64,000 bases of DNA, taken from assembly GCA_000733355.1 (NCBI GenBank), contig JNVV01000005.1:596649-660648 (forward strand), read 5' to 3'. The notes below the pieces were generated by a model. The model worked only from the letters and a program-made list of their open reading frames with translations. It did not search any database and was not told the DNA's origin. This document shows positions 31,606-45,127 of this stretch, piece by piece (the first letter of the stretch is position 1; every line of letters begins with the position of its first letter). Both the position numbers and the translations under genes were made by a program. Source of the stretch: Falciphora oryzae. Its lineage: Eukaryota; Ascomycota; Sordariomycetes; Magnaporthales; Magnaporthaceae.

Positions 31606-33240
31606 CCCAATAACAACAGCCACGCCCGCCAACGGCGCTGGCGACGGCAACATGCCGTTGCCAACAGCCCCCCCTTCGGCCAACGGGGTAGCGCGCGCCC
31701 TCCTCGCCGGCACGCCGGCTCGGAGGAATGCGTCGCTGCCGCACCGGCCCCCCCGCGCGCCAACGCATCCGATTACGCCGTCCCCGTTGCGGAATCCGCA
31801 ACACCCAATAGGGCCCGATTAGGGCACTAATAACGGCAGCACCGGTACAGGTCCCCTTTCCCTTCCCCCCTCCCTCTACCCCCATGCACCTCCGGCCGGG
31901 CCCAGGGGGGGTCCCGGACCTCCCCGCCCAAACCCGGCCTTACCCCTTTTCCGGCATACCCGCCGGCCGATAGCATCACTACCACCCGCAGCGCTTCACA
32001 ACGCCCCGGCGTATATACATACGCCCTCCCGCCGATCGCCCGCCTACCAACAAGGAGCGCCGGAATGCGGCCCGACTTCCGTGTGCCTACGGGTTTAATT
32101 TGTTAGCCGCCCTGATAGCAACATATAGCCTAGTGTCAAGCTTAGGTAGCGCTAGCACGTCATATGCCCCTTGGGAGGCAGGGACTGGTAGATCCCGACT
32201 TTCTGACGTTAAATAAACTCTCTCTCTCTCTCCCGAACGGCCACCAACAGTGGGTCCATGGGAAGAATTTTTCGGGTGACCACTGGGGAATCCTCGGCGT
32301 TGTATGCTTTTTCCTCCACTTTTGGTCATGACTGACCCGTGAGCCCGTCCACCAGTTCTCAGTGGGCAGAAAAAAAAAAAAAACGCGTAAAACGCCACCA
32401 AAATCTCTTTTTTTGGCCAGCAAGGTTCCACGTTTCCGGGCCGGCTTCGTAACGGACGAGCTCGGTGGAGAGTGCGCAGGCAAATCAGAAAGCGCTAGTG
32501 GAGTGTGACTCTGACCTGCTAGTAGATATTATCTCATCTTGTAGCCGGAATTTGGATGCAAACGGCACGCACCCTGTCAACAGGCGACAACAGATACCAA
32601 CGCCCACCACGCTGCGAATCGAGACGCGACAAACGGGCTGCAGGCACTTCGGGTAGACGCGAGGCTCGAGTTGGCTGACGTGCGTGGAAGGCCGCAGAGA
32701 CGTTCCAGCCAGTGACCAGCTGTCCCAGCCAACAGCAGCCCCATCCCATCCAGGGGCGCTTCCTAGTGGCCAGCCACGATCCCTGGCCCAAAATAGTGGG
32801 TTCTCCCCACGCTCTTTCGCCCATCCCACCTGCAGGAGCTGGACTCCAATCCAGTGATGGCGCTTTGCGTTCCGGCGTCCCAGCTCGTTTCCTCCCCTCG
32901 TGCTCGCGCCGTTTTCAACCCCCGGCCAGAATAGGTATCCATCACAGTCCCCCCTATCTATTATCTCCAAGGGCGTCAAGTTACGGCGGACAAGGCGGCG
33001 GTGGTCGTCTTGCTCGGTGGTTGTTTCCTTCTCTTACTTTGTCTTCTGACCCAGACAGTCTTTGTTCTCGTCGGCATTCAATGTTTCCAATCTGACGCTG
33101 AACCTTCTTCGACATTGCGCCACCACCTGGCGCGCGCCCCGAAAACCCTTCGACCGCTCCCGTTGGCACACTCTGCGACGAGTCCGTTTGCGTGCGAAAG
33201 CGCTGCTCGATAGCACGTTGCTCTTGTCCGACCCGACGCG
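31606..33240. other. GC-rich spacer, possible second element, then PAP1 leader
   Basis: From about 31600 to 32080 the sequence is extremely C-rich and has no open frame of interest. It replaces the expected continuation of the RNase H fragment. A CT dinucleotide run lies at about 32217-32233 and a poly-A tract at about 32370-32383. From about 32990 to 33240 the pyrimidine-rich sequence is the probable PAP1 promoter and leader. Confidence 0.45.
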
Positions 33241-35646
<2,406 letters not shown>

Positions 35647-36786
35647 TTGCCGCACCGACCTCGCACTCCACTGGATGCTATGGCGTGTGGGGTTCCCATA
35701 CGTCGTACCTCGGTGATGTTACTCTTCCAAACTGACGGTGTCCCGTGATCTCGTTCTCGGGTATCTCATCCAGCCGACAACCAGTCACAGTTGCTACAGG
35801 CGACTCTTGATACTCGGTCAGAGCAACGCCTGTCGACGACAACAACTTGGCCCACCGATATTGACAAACAGGTTTCTGATGGCGTTTCGAGGCTTGTTGC
35901 TTGACGCTACCGCGCTGCGACCCAAGTCTGGCCATGCAACAAAACAACGTCTGCGACGCCGGCCACGGACGCTAACAGAACACGAAAAAAAAAATTCAAA
36001 AGGAAGAAAAAAAGAAAAAAAGAACATAAACCAAAGCAAGATATGGAGGCGTGAGCCCCTCGCCGCCCCGGGACAAGGCATCCAAAACACGCGGGCTCTT
36101 GATGCCCATTTTACCAGATAAGATTTGTAGATTGAGGACACTCTTCCCTCCCCCTTCCCTTCCATTTACCCCTGAGGAGCAGCCAGCAAAGTGTTGACAT
36201 CTCTGAACATCACTTGAAGCTTTCCCCTACTACTATTTAGTCGTTTTTATTCTTCTTCTTCTTGTCCTTCTTATTCCTTTCCCTTTTTTGTTTTTTGTCT
36301 TCTCCCTGTCCTTTTTCACTTCCCGCATTCGTGCTCGGCGTCTCGGATAGGTTTTTCATTTTTGATCCTTTTTTCTCTTTTTCTTCTTGAGGGTGGTGCA
36401 TTGCATTTCGCCAAAAAGTCCAGCGACGACGACAACAACAACAACAACAACAACATAGACCGTGGGACACGACCGGGCGGTGAAGGGAAGGACAGTCAGG
36501 CTTCACCTGTCAACCGATGCTACGAATCACAGTAGCTATCGGGCCACGTCGATGATTTCCGTTTGGAGGGAGACTTGAGCCAAGGCTGTGGAGAGGAGAA
36601 GCTCGACTTTCCGGTGTAATGTTAAATATCAGACTCAGAGCCCAATAAACTCTCAATTAGAGGCCTCAGCGGCTTCAACCTAACAAATTAAACTATCTGG
36701 ATACTATCGGCCCTAGAAGACATCGCGAAATGGGTGTATACAAAACGGAATGTGCCTTGTCATGAACCTCTGCAACTTTGACCTCT
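35647..36786. other. Convergent intergenic region (3' ends of PAP1 and PLC-like gene)
   Basis: No supported gene. A purine-rich stretch lies at about 35985-36030, and an ACG/AAC microsatellite at about 36425-36455. T-rich and C-rich stretches in between give only low-complexity frames. Confidence 0.55.
36425..36455. repeat. ACG/AAC trinucleotide microsatellite
   Basis: A few ACG units are followed by a run of about eight AAC units on the plus strand. Read on the minus strand it would give poly-Cys in one frame, a shadow and not a gene. Confidence 0.85.
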
Positions 36787-38067
36787 TCATTTGCCCAAGA
36801 TGGCCTGGACCAGGTTGTCGGGCTGGTGGTAGTAGTCCAACACCACGACGCCCAACCTCTTGCCGGACAGGCCCTTGATGAAGGGCACGAGCTGGTAGTT
36901 GACTCCGCCCTTTGGCGTGTACTCGGACCCGTTCCCCAGAGCCATGACCTGGGGCCAGATGGGCGGGTGGCCGGCCTCGTCCATGCCTCCGGCGAAGGTG
37001 ATGAAGAGCGAGTCCGGGGCGGCCGAGCTCGCGGCCTTGAGCAGGTGCTCGGCCGTGACGTTGAACTTGACCGGCACGACGGCGAGAGCCTTGAGCGGGT
37101 CGCCGCCGTAGTTGTTGCCGTTGCTGTCGCCCCCGCTGAAGCCCAGGCCGTCGAACCCTCCCGAGGCGGGCAGGAGCGCGGCGGGCTGGTGCAGGTCCTC
37201 GACGTAGGTCGTGATGTTCTTGTCCCTGTTCTGCACGACGGCGAAGCCCGGCGAGTTGACGGGCCAGGTCTCGGGCGGCAGGCGGACGCCGGCTAGCTCC
37301 GAGTCGTGGCCGCGGCCCAGGAGCGGGTCAAGTGAGGCGAAGCGACGCAGCAGCACGACCTTGCCCCTGGCGGCGCCCAGGTTGGGGGGCAGCTCGTCGC
37401 GGGGGTCGCCGCGGTAGAAGTACTTGGTGGCCGGGTCCGAGGTCAGGACGCGGTAGAGCTCCTGCTGCGAGGCCTTTTGGGCGGCCTGGCTGCGGTCCCT
37501 GTTGCCGCCGAGCTCGAGCATGACGGACAGCAGCACGGCCTCGCGTGGGTGGTCGTCGAGCCAGCCGTAGAGGGCCTTGAGGGTGGCCTCGAAGCTGACC
37601 GTGTCCTCGGACAGGACGAGATTGCCCTTGTACAGAACCAGGCGGCCCTTGCCGTCCGGGTCCGTGTTGACGCGCAGGTCGAAGAAGCGGACCCCTGCCG
37701 AGAGGGAGTCGGCGATGCTGCGGTCCTGGATCTTGCACGAGCTGATGTTGAACTTGGGCGTCGAGGTGATGATGTCCTCGGGCAGCGCGATGGAGCGCGT
37801 GGTGCCGTTGCGGACGAGCCAGGTGGCGCTGTCGCGCGTGCCGGGGATGTTGAGGTGCTGGATCTTGGTCGAGTCCGGGTAGGCGGCCATCCAGTTGGCA
37901 AAGGCGCCGTTGGACCCGGCCGAGGAGCCGAAGATGTCCAGCTGGACGGAGTCGGGGCTGCCTCTGCCGATGGCCTTGGCATTGGCGCCGCTGGTGAGGA
38001 GGGCCAGCCCGGCGAGGCAGGCGGCCGCGGCGGTGGTGGCCTTGGAGAAGAACATGGCCGCTATCAT
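36787..38067 (-). CDS. Secreted PLC-like phosphodiesterase, probably catalytically inactive
   Basis: A single exon of 426 residues. I chose the ATG at 38067 (MIAAMFFSK) because a signal peptide follows (CLAGLALLTSGANA); 38055 is also possible. The fold is that of the PI-PLC X-like phosphodiesterases: IQHLNIPGTRDSATW, IADSLSAGVRFFDLRV, GRLVLYKGNLVLSEDTVSF, LYGWLDDHPREAVLLSVMLE, GKVVLLRRFASLD and, near the end, GKRLGVVVLDYYHQPDNLV. In active members the first block reads GTHD and the third carries a second His (YHG or WHG); both histidines act in catalysis. Here they are Arg and Lys. The rest of the protein, including the acidic positions, is well kept and the frame is intact, so a binding or other non-enzymatic role is more likely than decay. 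Several NxS/T sites fit secretion. Confidence 0.85.
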   Translation of the reverse strand: MIAAMFFSKATTAAAACLAGLALLTSGANAKAIGRGSPDSVQLDIFGSSAGSNGAFANWMAAYPDSTKIQHLNIPGTRDSATWLVRNGTTRSIALPEDIITSTPKFNISSCKIQDRSIADSLSAGVRFFDLRVNTDPDGKGRLVLYKGNLVLSEDTVSFEATLKALYGWLDDHPREAVLLSVMLELGGNRDRSQAAQKASQQELYRVLTSDPATKYFYRGDPRDELPPNLGAARGKVVLLRRFASLDPLLGRGHDSELAGVRLPPETWPVNSPGFAVVQNRDKNITTYVEDLHQPAALLPASGGFDGLGFSGGDSNGNNYGGDPLKALAVVPVKFNVTAEHLLKAASSAAPDSLFITFAGGMDEAGHPPIWPQVMALGNGSEYTPKGGVNYQLVPFIKGLSGKRLGVVVLDYYHQPDNLVQAILGK

Positions 38068-38598
38068 TAGGTCAGGGTTCTGTTTCTGTTGCTGTTCTTC
38101 AGGCCGGTCTCGCACAGGTTGTGGCTAGTATAGACAGGAGGGGCTCTGTGCAAGGCTCCGTTCGCTGCGCAGGGAAGAAGTGCAGTGTGCGAGGTGAGTG
38201 GCAACCGCGAGAAGAAAAAACGGGCGGAATATATCCTCTCGCAGATTTATCTTGTGGGTGTCATCTCAAGTCGAGGGAAGGAACGGGTCACCAGCGGCTG
38301 CCCACAAAAAGAGTGACGAGTGCAATGGGTTAGGCAGCCGCATCTATAGAAAACGGCAATGGATCTTCTAGGGCCAAAAAAGAAGTCCGGGCGGTAGATC
38401 AGGCGGTCAATGGCCGGCCATTGTCGTCAAACTGGAACACGTTTGCTATCTTTGTGCTATCCGAGTTTCTGGGCCCTTCCCCTCCCGTAATTCACCTGTC
38501 CACATTGGGAGTCGCAGCGAGATGTAACGTGCCATGGATACGATACGGAAGCAAACGTGATAGAAAAAAGCACTCAGTCGCCCGTCACACAGCGACCC
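38068..38598. other. Spacer between PLC-like gene and DML1
   Basis: About 530 bases that should hold the promoter of the minus-strand PLC-like gene and the 3' end of DML1. No coding frame seen. Confidence 0.55.
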
Positions 38599-40581
38599 TC
38601 AGTCGTCGTCGCCGTCGTCGCTGCCGCTCGACCAGCCCTCGTGGTACTCCTCGGCCATTTGTGCAAGCTCGTTACTCAGTGCCTCTCTATCCTCGACGCC
38701 GATGCTTCGGGCCACGTTGGTCCGTAGTAGCTTGAGCCTGTCCGACGTTGCACTGTCCGTGGTCAACGAGCCGATAACCGGCAGCGAGCCCTTGGAGGCT
38801 TCTCCCGAGCCCGCGGTGTAGATATGGGGGAAGCTGTCCGGTTGGGGGAACCTCAGGTCGGAGAAGTAGCTGCCAGTCACAGGAGTTCGTGTTAGCTAGC
38901 CGCGATGCTTCGACGTCGGAAAAAGAAGGAAAAGGTAGCAGAGGTGCAACCGTCTGTGTGGCGCGTCCATAGTGACTCGATCAACTAACCTCCGTACTGC
39001 CGCCTTCCCCGAGCCCTGGTGCTGCCTGGCAAACCGCCGGTCCTGCGCCGGTGCGTCCTCGCTCAGCGATATCCCGCGGACAGAAACCGTCTGGCCAAAA
39101 ATGTGCCGGCGCGACTTGTGCCCATTCTGGCGCAAGGGGGACGCAAACTCGTCGTGCGCCGTAAAGTCCATCGGCAGATTCACGCCCCTGGCCCCTTCTG
39201 CCGTGTCCTCGTCGCCGTCGTACTCGTCTCCACCGTCAGTGGCGTACCTCTTGAGGACATTTGGTCGCTGCCTGGGGTCTGGTGACGAGTCGTCGGGCTC
39301 CTCGTGCACGACGTCCATCTGCAGAGTCGCGATGGTCTGCTTCCCCATGACGTTGAGCCACTCAGCCATGCCGTCCATGCTGTCGCTACCGGGCCCGCTC
39401 TTGAGCCTGGATGGGAGAGTGGCCGTCTCGAGGGCCGTGGCGAGTAGGGCTGACGTGTGCCATCGGGATGTGGTGTCCAGCTGTGACGACAGGCCCTTGT
39501 GCGAGGCCGGGGGCCGTGGCATGGAGAAAGGCACCAGGATCGACGCCTGCTTGTAGAGCTCCGTCAGGGCGCGGGCCTTGTTGGACATCCTCAACAGGCG
39601 TTTTTCCTGAGCTTGGTGTTAGCCTGCCTCGGTTATTCTAGTCACAGCATTGTTTTTTCACGTAAATCAAGCCAGCTGCTGGGTAGAAAAAGAACCCACC
39701 CTGTTCAGACCCGGGATGGAGTCCTGCAGGCCCCAGATCCAGACGACCGACTTTGCATACTCGTCGCGCAGACGCTCAGCGTAGCGGGCGGCGAAGCCGG
39801 CCCAGGCGTCGTCAATAGTTGTGAAGACCTGGATGGCCTGCATGTGGTCGGCCTCCTCGACGAAGGGGCGCAGGTCGCGGTCAAGGAGGTCGTGCTCCTT
39901 GTCGAGCTCGGCAAAGAGCTCCTCGCCCGTCTGCCAGCGCTCAAAAGGCTGGATGGACGAGTTGAGCTCGTAGTCGTTGAGCTGCACGACGGAGCGAGGG
40001 TGCATGAAGACGCGGTTGAAGTCGGACCAGTATCGTACCGAGCCGGGCGTTAGCTCCGCGGGAGCCTCGCCCTTCTCTAGGCTCTGCTGGTACTCGGCTA
40101 CTTCGATGGGAGTCTGCTTCTGGACCACGGTCTTGCCGTTCCTTCTCAGTTTTCCCCCAGCCACTTCTCAGCAACTCTGCCGTCAAAAAAACGAGCTCTC
40201 ATCAAGTGAGATCAGACTCACCACAGGGCCTGTGGGGGCTGGTTATCTTGGGCGTCGTAGAGAGCGTTGATCTTGCGCATGGAGCCGAAGCCGCCCTTCA
40301 GGTCATATATGACGGTCCGAGGCATGTAGGTATCGGAGCCGTCCGCCCCGATGCCCGGCCTCCAGTGCACATCGTGGTTTACCGGTGACTCCTCGTCTTC
40401 GGAATAGGTGAAATATGCCTCCTATTTTTTTTGAGGCACATCCCGGCCTGCCTTAGCACATGCACTCAGGTACCACCAGATTACGACGGCGACTTCGACA
40501 GTATAGTACCTGTGCATTCCAGAAGTGCGCTGCCAAATAATTACTGGGCTGGCCCAGCTGCAGCGTTATTATTTCGTGCAT
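38599..40581 (-). CDS. DML1: Dml1/Misato, tubulin-like protein for mitochondrial inheritance
   Basis: Five exons: 40581-40510, 40421-40222, 40141-39700, 39606-38990 and 38869-38599, giving 533 residues. Every junction closes in frame. Exon 3 must start at an AAG acceptor so that TG+G gives Trp (QALW, then NGKTVVQKQ); the nearer acceptors give stops. The N-terminus ([20 protein letters not shown]) is the tubulin/FtsZ-like segment typical of Misato. [37 protein letters not shown] and [16 protein letters not shown] belong to the family core, and the C-terminus is acidic ([17 protein letters not shown]). In yeast the protein is needed for mitochondrial DNA partitioning and mitochondrial morphology. 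It starts 303 bases from the peroxiredoxin-like gene on the other strand. Confidence 0.9.
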
Positions 40582-40883
40582 CTTTTTGAGCTGTCTGCCC
40601 GTGTGGCGAAATAAAACGTGGGATGGGGCGAGTGGAAGGCACGAATTTGATGCTCATGTGGACTCCATAGCGGGCAGTTCTGTGAGTTGAGCGCTGATAT
40701 AAACTGCCCCTCAGCGCCGTCCCAGACCGGTCAGGTCAGACGTCATCGTCACAACCGATGCAAACGGTCCAAAACAACCACCAAGCTTGCAGCCAGACAG
40801 ACAGCCTTAGGCTTCAATTTCCTTGCATCTACGAGAATACAATTACCACGACAACACCGCCCAGCCAGAGGCCACTGCTTGGC
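40582..40883. promoter_or_regulatory. Bidirectional promoter, DML1 / peroxiredoxin-like gene
   Basis: Only 302 bases separate the two divergent start codons, so regulatory sequence is probably shared. I see no diagnostic factor site. Confidence 0.5.
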
Positions 40884-41621
40884 ATGGAGAGCCTGAGGAA
40901 ATACGTCGCCCAGGAGGCGCAGTCATACGTGGCCCCTCCCGCCAAAGAGGTCGCCGCGGCTCTGAAGCTGGGCGACAGGGCCCCAAGCTCGGCGAAGCTC
41001 CCCTTTCCCACTGGGAAGCCCACAATCGTAGTGTTTCTCCGGCACTGCGGATGTCCCTGTAAGTCCCACCTCTCGCTAGATTGATATCGAAAAAATGCCC
41101 GGCCCATAGTGGCATGGGCTCTTGTTCACTTACACCCACCCACCCCGCAACATACAACACCCGCCACTTGCTTATTTCGACGAACCGAGAATTCAGTCGC
41201 CGAAAAGACTTTTAGGAACCTAGCAGAGCTCTCGACAAAGTACAAGGGCATCCGCTGCGTCGCCGTTTCGCACTCGTCCGAGGACGCGACGGAGCGCTGG
41301 GTCGAGCAGGTGGGCGGGGAGTGGGAGGTTCGCGTGGTGGTTGACGAGGCACGCGACCTCTACGCGGCGTGGGGGTTGGGCCTAGGCTCCTACTGGTCCG
41401 TCTGGAATCCCCGGATCATCGCGAGCACCGTCCGGCTCTCGCAGACGGACCGCATAGCGAACCGCACCACCGAGAGCGGCTCCCGCTGGCAGACCGGCGG
41501 CGCCTTCGCCGTCGACGCGCTGGGGGTGGTGCGCTGGACCCAGGTCGCCAGCTCGAGCGACGAGGTCCCGGACCTCAAGATGGCCCTCGTCGCGCTGCGC
41601 GTGCCGGGGGCGGGTCTCTAG
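40884..41621 (+). CDS. Peroxiredoxin-like protein (AhpC/TSA, PRXL2-type thioredoxin fold)
   Basis: Two exons, 40884-41058 and 41197-41621, give 199 residues; T+TC across the junction gives Phe. The thioredoxin-like core is clear: LGDRAPSSAKLPFPTGKPTI, VVFLRHCGCPFAEKTFRNLA, KGIRCVAVSHSSEDATERWV, VRVVVDEARDLYAAWGLG and TGGAFAVDALGVVRW. The putative redox centre is HCGCPF, a C-x-C pair at the start of the first helix, in place of the T-x-x-C of classical peroxiredoxins. No signal peptide is seen, so it is probably cytosolic. Its place opposite the mitochondrial-inheritance gene DML1 may only be chance. A thiol-based antioxidant or disulfide-reducing role is inferred from the fold. Confidence 0.85.
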
Positions 41622-42797
41622 GGTCCAGCTAGGGCTGGGTGTTGCTCACTTTCTGCTTGGATATTTGGGCGGGCTGGGGCTTGTTTTTCCATGATCCACA
41701 CGGTGGATATGCATGCGGAGGCCCGCGTTTGCTTTGTCTGCTATCTCCATTTTGCGTTGTGTGTGCGCCGTCTTTGACCTCCATGATGCGCAAGCGCTTA
41801 TTTCGCATATGCTCCCTCTACTTGGCTTCCTCGTGCAAACTGCAACATCAAGAAAAATTCAAAGAAATCAGTGGACCCTCGTATACGTTTTCCCTTCCTT
41901 CCCAGCCTCTCGCAGCAATGAAGGCTGATCAATATATTGGACTGGATGGGCCTTTCGTGGAAACGTGGCTGGTTGTGGTCCGTTCCCTTTTTTTTCCTCA
42001 AAAAAAATTTTCTTCCCCTTTTCGCGTTGCGTCCGCTTCCTGCAGGCATTTTGGCCTTCCATTTCTGGAGCCGGAGGGGTCAGCGGCGTCCATGCGGCTG
42101 GTCATCCCCATGGTCAAAGCTCCAAAGTGCGACCCCTTCCCGCGCTAGCAGATGGGGCAGAAAACTAAGAAAGCAGGCTTTGACAAAGTACCGTTGCTCA
42201 GCAGACAGCGGGCGAGGGACTTGGATGGAAGCATCTCTTGCATTCCAGGGGATCGGCCCACATCATTTCTCCACCAAGCTGTGACCAGCCGCCCACCCAC
42301 TTCACACGTCGTCGCCTTACGAGACGCGACCGTTTTTGTGGTGGCACCGAGTCTGCCTGTCTGTCAATTAAACAAAAAATCTCGCGAGCGCAACGCCGAC
42401 AATCGAGCCCAAACTCTGATGCCGGAATCTGGGCCTGGCCAGACAAACAATTCTTTGTGCGCCGCCGATATCCTCGCCGGATCCATCAGCCTGTTCCTCT
42501 CCATTTTTTGTTTCTTCTGTCCCCGGCTGGAGACGTCTCTCGCGATCGGCCCAGTATCCTGGATTGCGCCCTTCCCAAACCGAGCCGAACAGCGCGCCGA
42601 CAAAAACTGACGCAGGGTCAGCACGGCCAGCGGCGGATACGCCACCCACCACACGCTCTCGAAAGCCAAACTCCAACCCTTTCTCCCACGTCGACAACCT
42701 CTCGCAACCGCAACCTATAGAACCGATCATCGCACTCCTCCGCCGACGCCGGCACTCCGCGCGCTGCTCGCATTTTCTCGTCTGCAGCCCCCCCACA
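41622..42797. other. Intergenic, peroxiredoxin-like 3' flank and forkhead gene promoter/leader
   Basis: Frames here are short, mutually overlapping and lack domains. The right half, pyrimidine-rich and close to the ATG at 42798, is the likely promoter and leader of the forkhead gene. No other gene supported. Confidence 0.55.
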
Positions 42798-45127
42798 ATG
42801 TCTCCAACAAAGCGCTCCTCGCGAACCCGCCGAGGCTCGGTTCGAGATGCGACCGTTGAGCGCCCAGACGATTCATCGCCTTCACGTCCGGCGAAGCGCA
42901 GGAGACAGGTAAGTTTCTACCCCCAACGCAGCCCTATACATATACTCGATGTCAACACCCGGTTTGTGTTCCCTCGCGTAGGCGTAGTCTGACGTATTCC
43001 TCAAAAGGCCCAGGCCAACTCGTCAGAACACGACATCCCCGAGGAGCCCGATTCGAGCCTCATTGCCGACACGTCCGTGGTGAACCTTCACGACGCCCTC
43101 GAAGTGGTGACCCGCGTCACGCAGAACCTGACGTCGCCGCGCGACCAGGTCCTGCAGGCGAGCAAGGACCATGCCAACGCCATACACGAAGAGAACCAAG
43201 AGGGAGTCCAGGCCTTTGCTAAAATAGCCGGCCAGGACTGGACCTACTACGTCACCAAGACCACCATCAACATCGGCCGGACCTCGGACCCGCCGCCAAC
43301 ACGCCAGGATGAGGGCGATAAAGACTTTGTCCACATCGACCTGGGGCCGAGCAAAATGATCTCGCGCCAGCACGCCATGATCACCTTCAACTCCACTTGG
43401 ACACTCGAGGTTAAGGGCCGCAACGGCGTCAAGTTGGATGGCGAGTCCCAGAAGCAGGGCGCGTCGACCCCATTGACAAGCGGAAGGGTCATTGAGATTG
43501 GCGGCATCGAGATGATTTTCGTCCTCCCCCTCGATAGCGCGCCGCTGCGCATACACCCCACCTACATCGAGCGCGCCGGTCTCCAGGGCACCGAGTTCTC
43601 CGGCACGGGCAAGGAAGCCGAGGTGGTTGAGGACGCGCTCCGCCCCACAACCTCGTCCAGCGCCGTCCAAGCCGTGAGTGGGAGGGTCGCGCTGCCCCGT
43701 AGCCAACCATTGCCCCAATCCATTGCGCCGGCGCCCCCGGACTACAGGCGCCCAGGAACACCGCCATCGGTGCGCAGTCGCGGCGCCGGGTCCCAGAACA
43801 GGTCGCCGCAGTTCAAGGATGGAACCATGCTCATGAACCCCAACGATGTCGACCTGAGTCTGGATGAGAACAAGCACATCAAGCCGCAGTACAGCTATGC
43901 GCAGATGATCACCCAGGCCATCATGAACACGGCCGACGACAAGCTTAACCTTAATGGCATCTACAACTTCATCATGACCAACTACTCGTATTACAGGCAC
44001 CAGCAGGCTGCCGGCTGGCAGGTGAGTCGCGTGTGGACCCGCTTTCCCCGCGTCCACGTGCGCGTTTTGCGGATGGCACCCATATACTGACTGGAGTACC
44101 AGAATTCCATCCGCCATAACCTGTCCCTGAACAAGGCGTTTGAGAAGGTCGCGAGATCGACGGACGAGCCCGGCAAGGGAATGAAGTGGCAGATCGTGCC
44201 CGAGGTCAAGGACGAGATGACAAGAAGCGCGTACAAGGGAGGGCGTGGCGGTCATCGCGGCTCTTCGAACCCGTCCTCGCCGAATCAGCTCAACTACGTG
44301 AACCAGGGCCCGAGAGAGATGGCAGCCAGAGACCACGGTTCCTCACGGAAGCGCAAGGTCTCGCCCTCTGGCTCACCTCAACCTCGCTCTGCCCTTCGTG
44401 ACTTGCACATGACTCCTGACCGCAGCTCACGTCGCCTCCTCCCCGGTGAATCGGGTCTGGGGATCGACGGCAGTCCACTACCACGCTTCCGTAAGACGGC
44501 GACATCGGCCGTGGCTCTGCCGTCGACAGAGGCGACAGACGAGCTGCAGACCGAGGACAACATCCCTCGGTCACCCACCCTCACCTCCTCGTATCTCCAG
44601 GAGGACGGTGGATCGTTCGTAACGCCGGCGCCGCACAGAGTCAACCTGCGACTCGCCCCGCCCAGCACAGCCCAGCGGCCCAGCCAGCATATGCCAACAA
44701 GCTCGCCGGCGCCGTTTTGGAAATATGCCGACATAGGAAGCACGCCGTTGAGGGGTCCGTCGGCTCTAGACTTCAGCCCATCGAGGCCACGGCTCGAGCC
44801 TCTGCCACAGAGCAGCAGCCCTCCCCAGGGCCCGAGCAAGTCTCCTGTCCAGAGTCCGACAAGACGCACAGCACGGCTTGGAGGGGAGCTGCTGCAACCA
44901 AAGCCAGAGCCGCAGGAGCAACCATCTGCTGCGAACGAGGTCGAGGAGGATGGAGGGTTCGACCTGACAAAGTGCGTGATTTCCATCTCATTCCTTATCA
45001 TCCACCCTGTTCTTCATGATCCATTGATTTACTAACCTGTCAACACAGGGGGTTCCAAAGCATCGGGTCATATCACGCACCAGTCGGCCGTGGCTTTCAG
45101 GTCGCCCCCGCTGCCAATGGCAGGTAG
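42798..45127 (+). CDS. Forkhead transcription factor with FHA domain (Fkh1/Fkh2 type)
   Basis: Four exons: 42798-42908, 43014-44021 (or from 43008), 44103-44971 and 45049-45127, giving 688 residues with phases closing. The first exon is basic ([10 protein letters not shown]). The FHA domain, which binds phosphothreonine, spans about 115-195 ([34 protein letters not shown]). The winged-helix forkhead domain spans about 327-405 ([63 protein letters not shown]), and an intron splits its recognition helix just before [10 protein letters not shown]. The Ser/Pro-rich C-terminal third has many S/T-P sites suited to cyclin-dependent kinase control. In yeast such factors drive G2/M genes and influence origin timing. 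The paired FHA and forkhead domains make the assignment firm; which yeast paralogue it matches is not decided. Confidence 0.93.
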
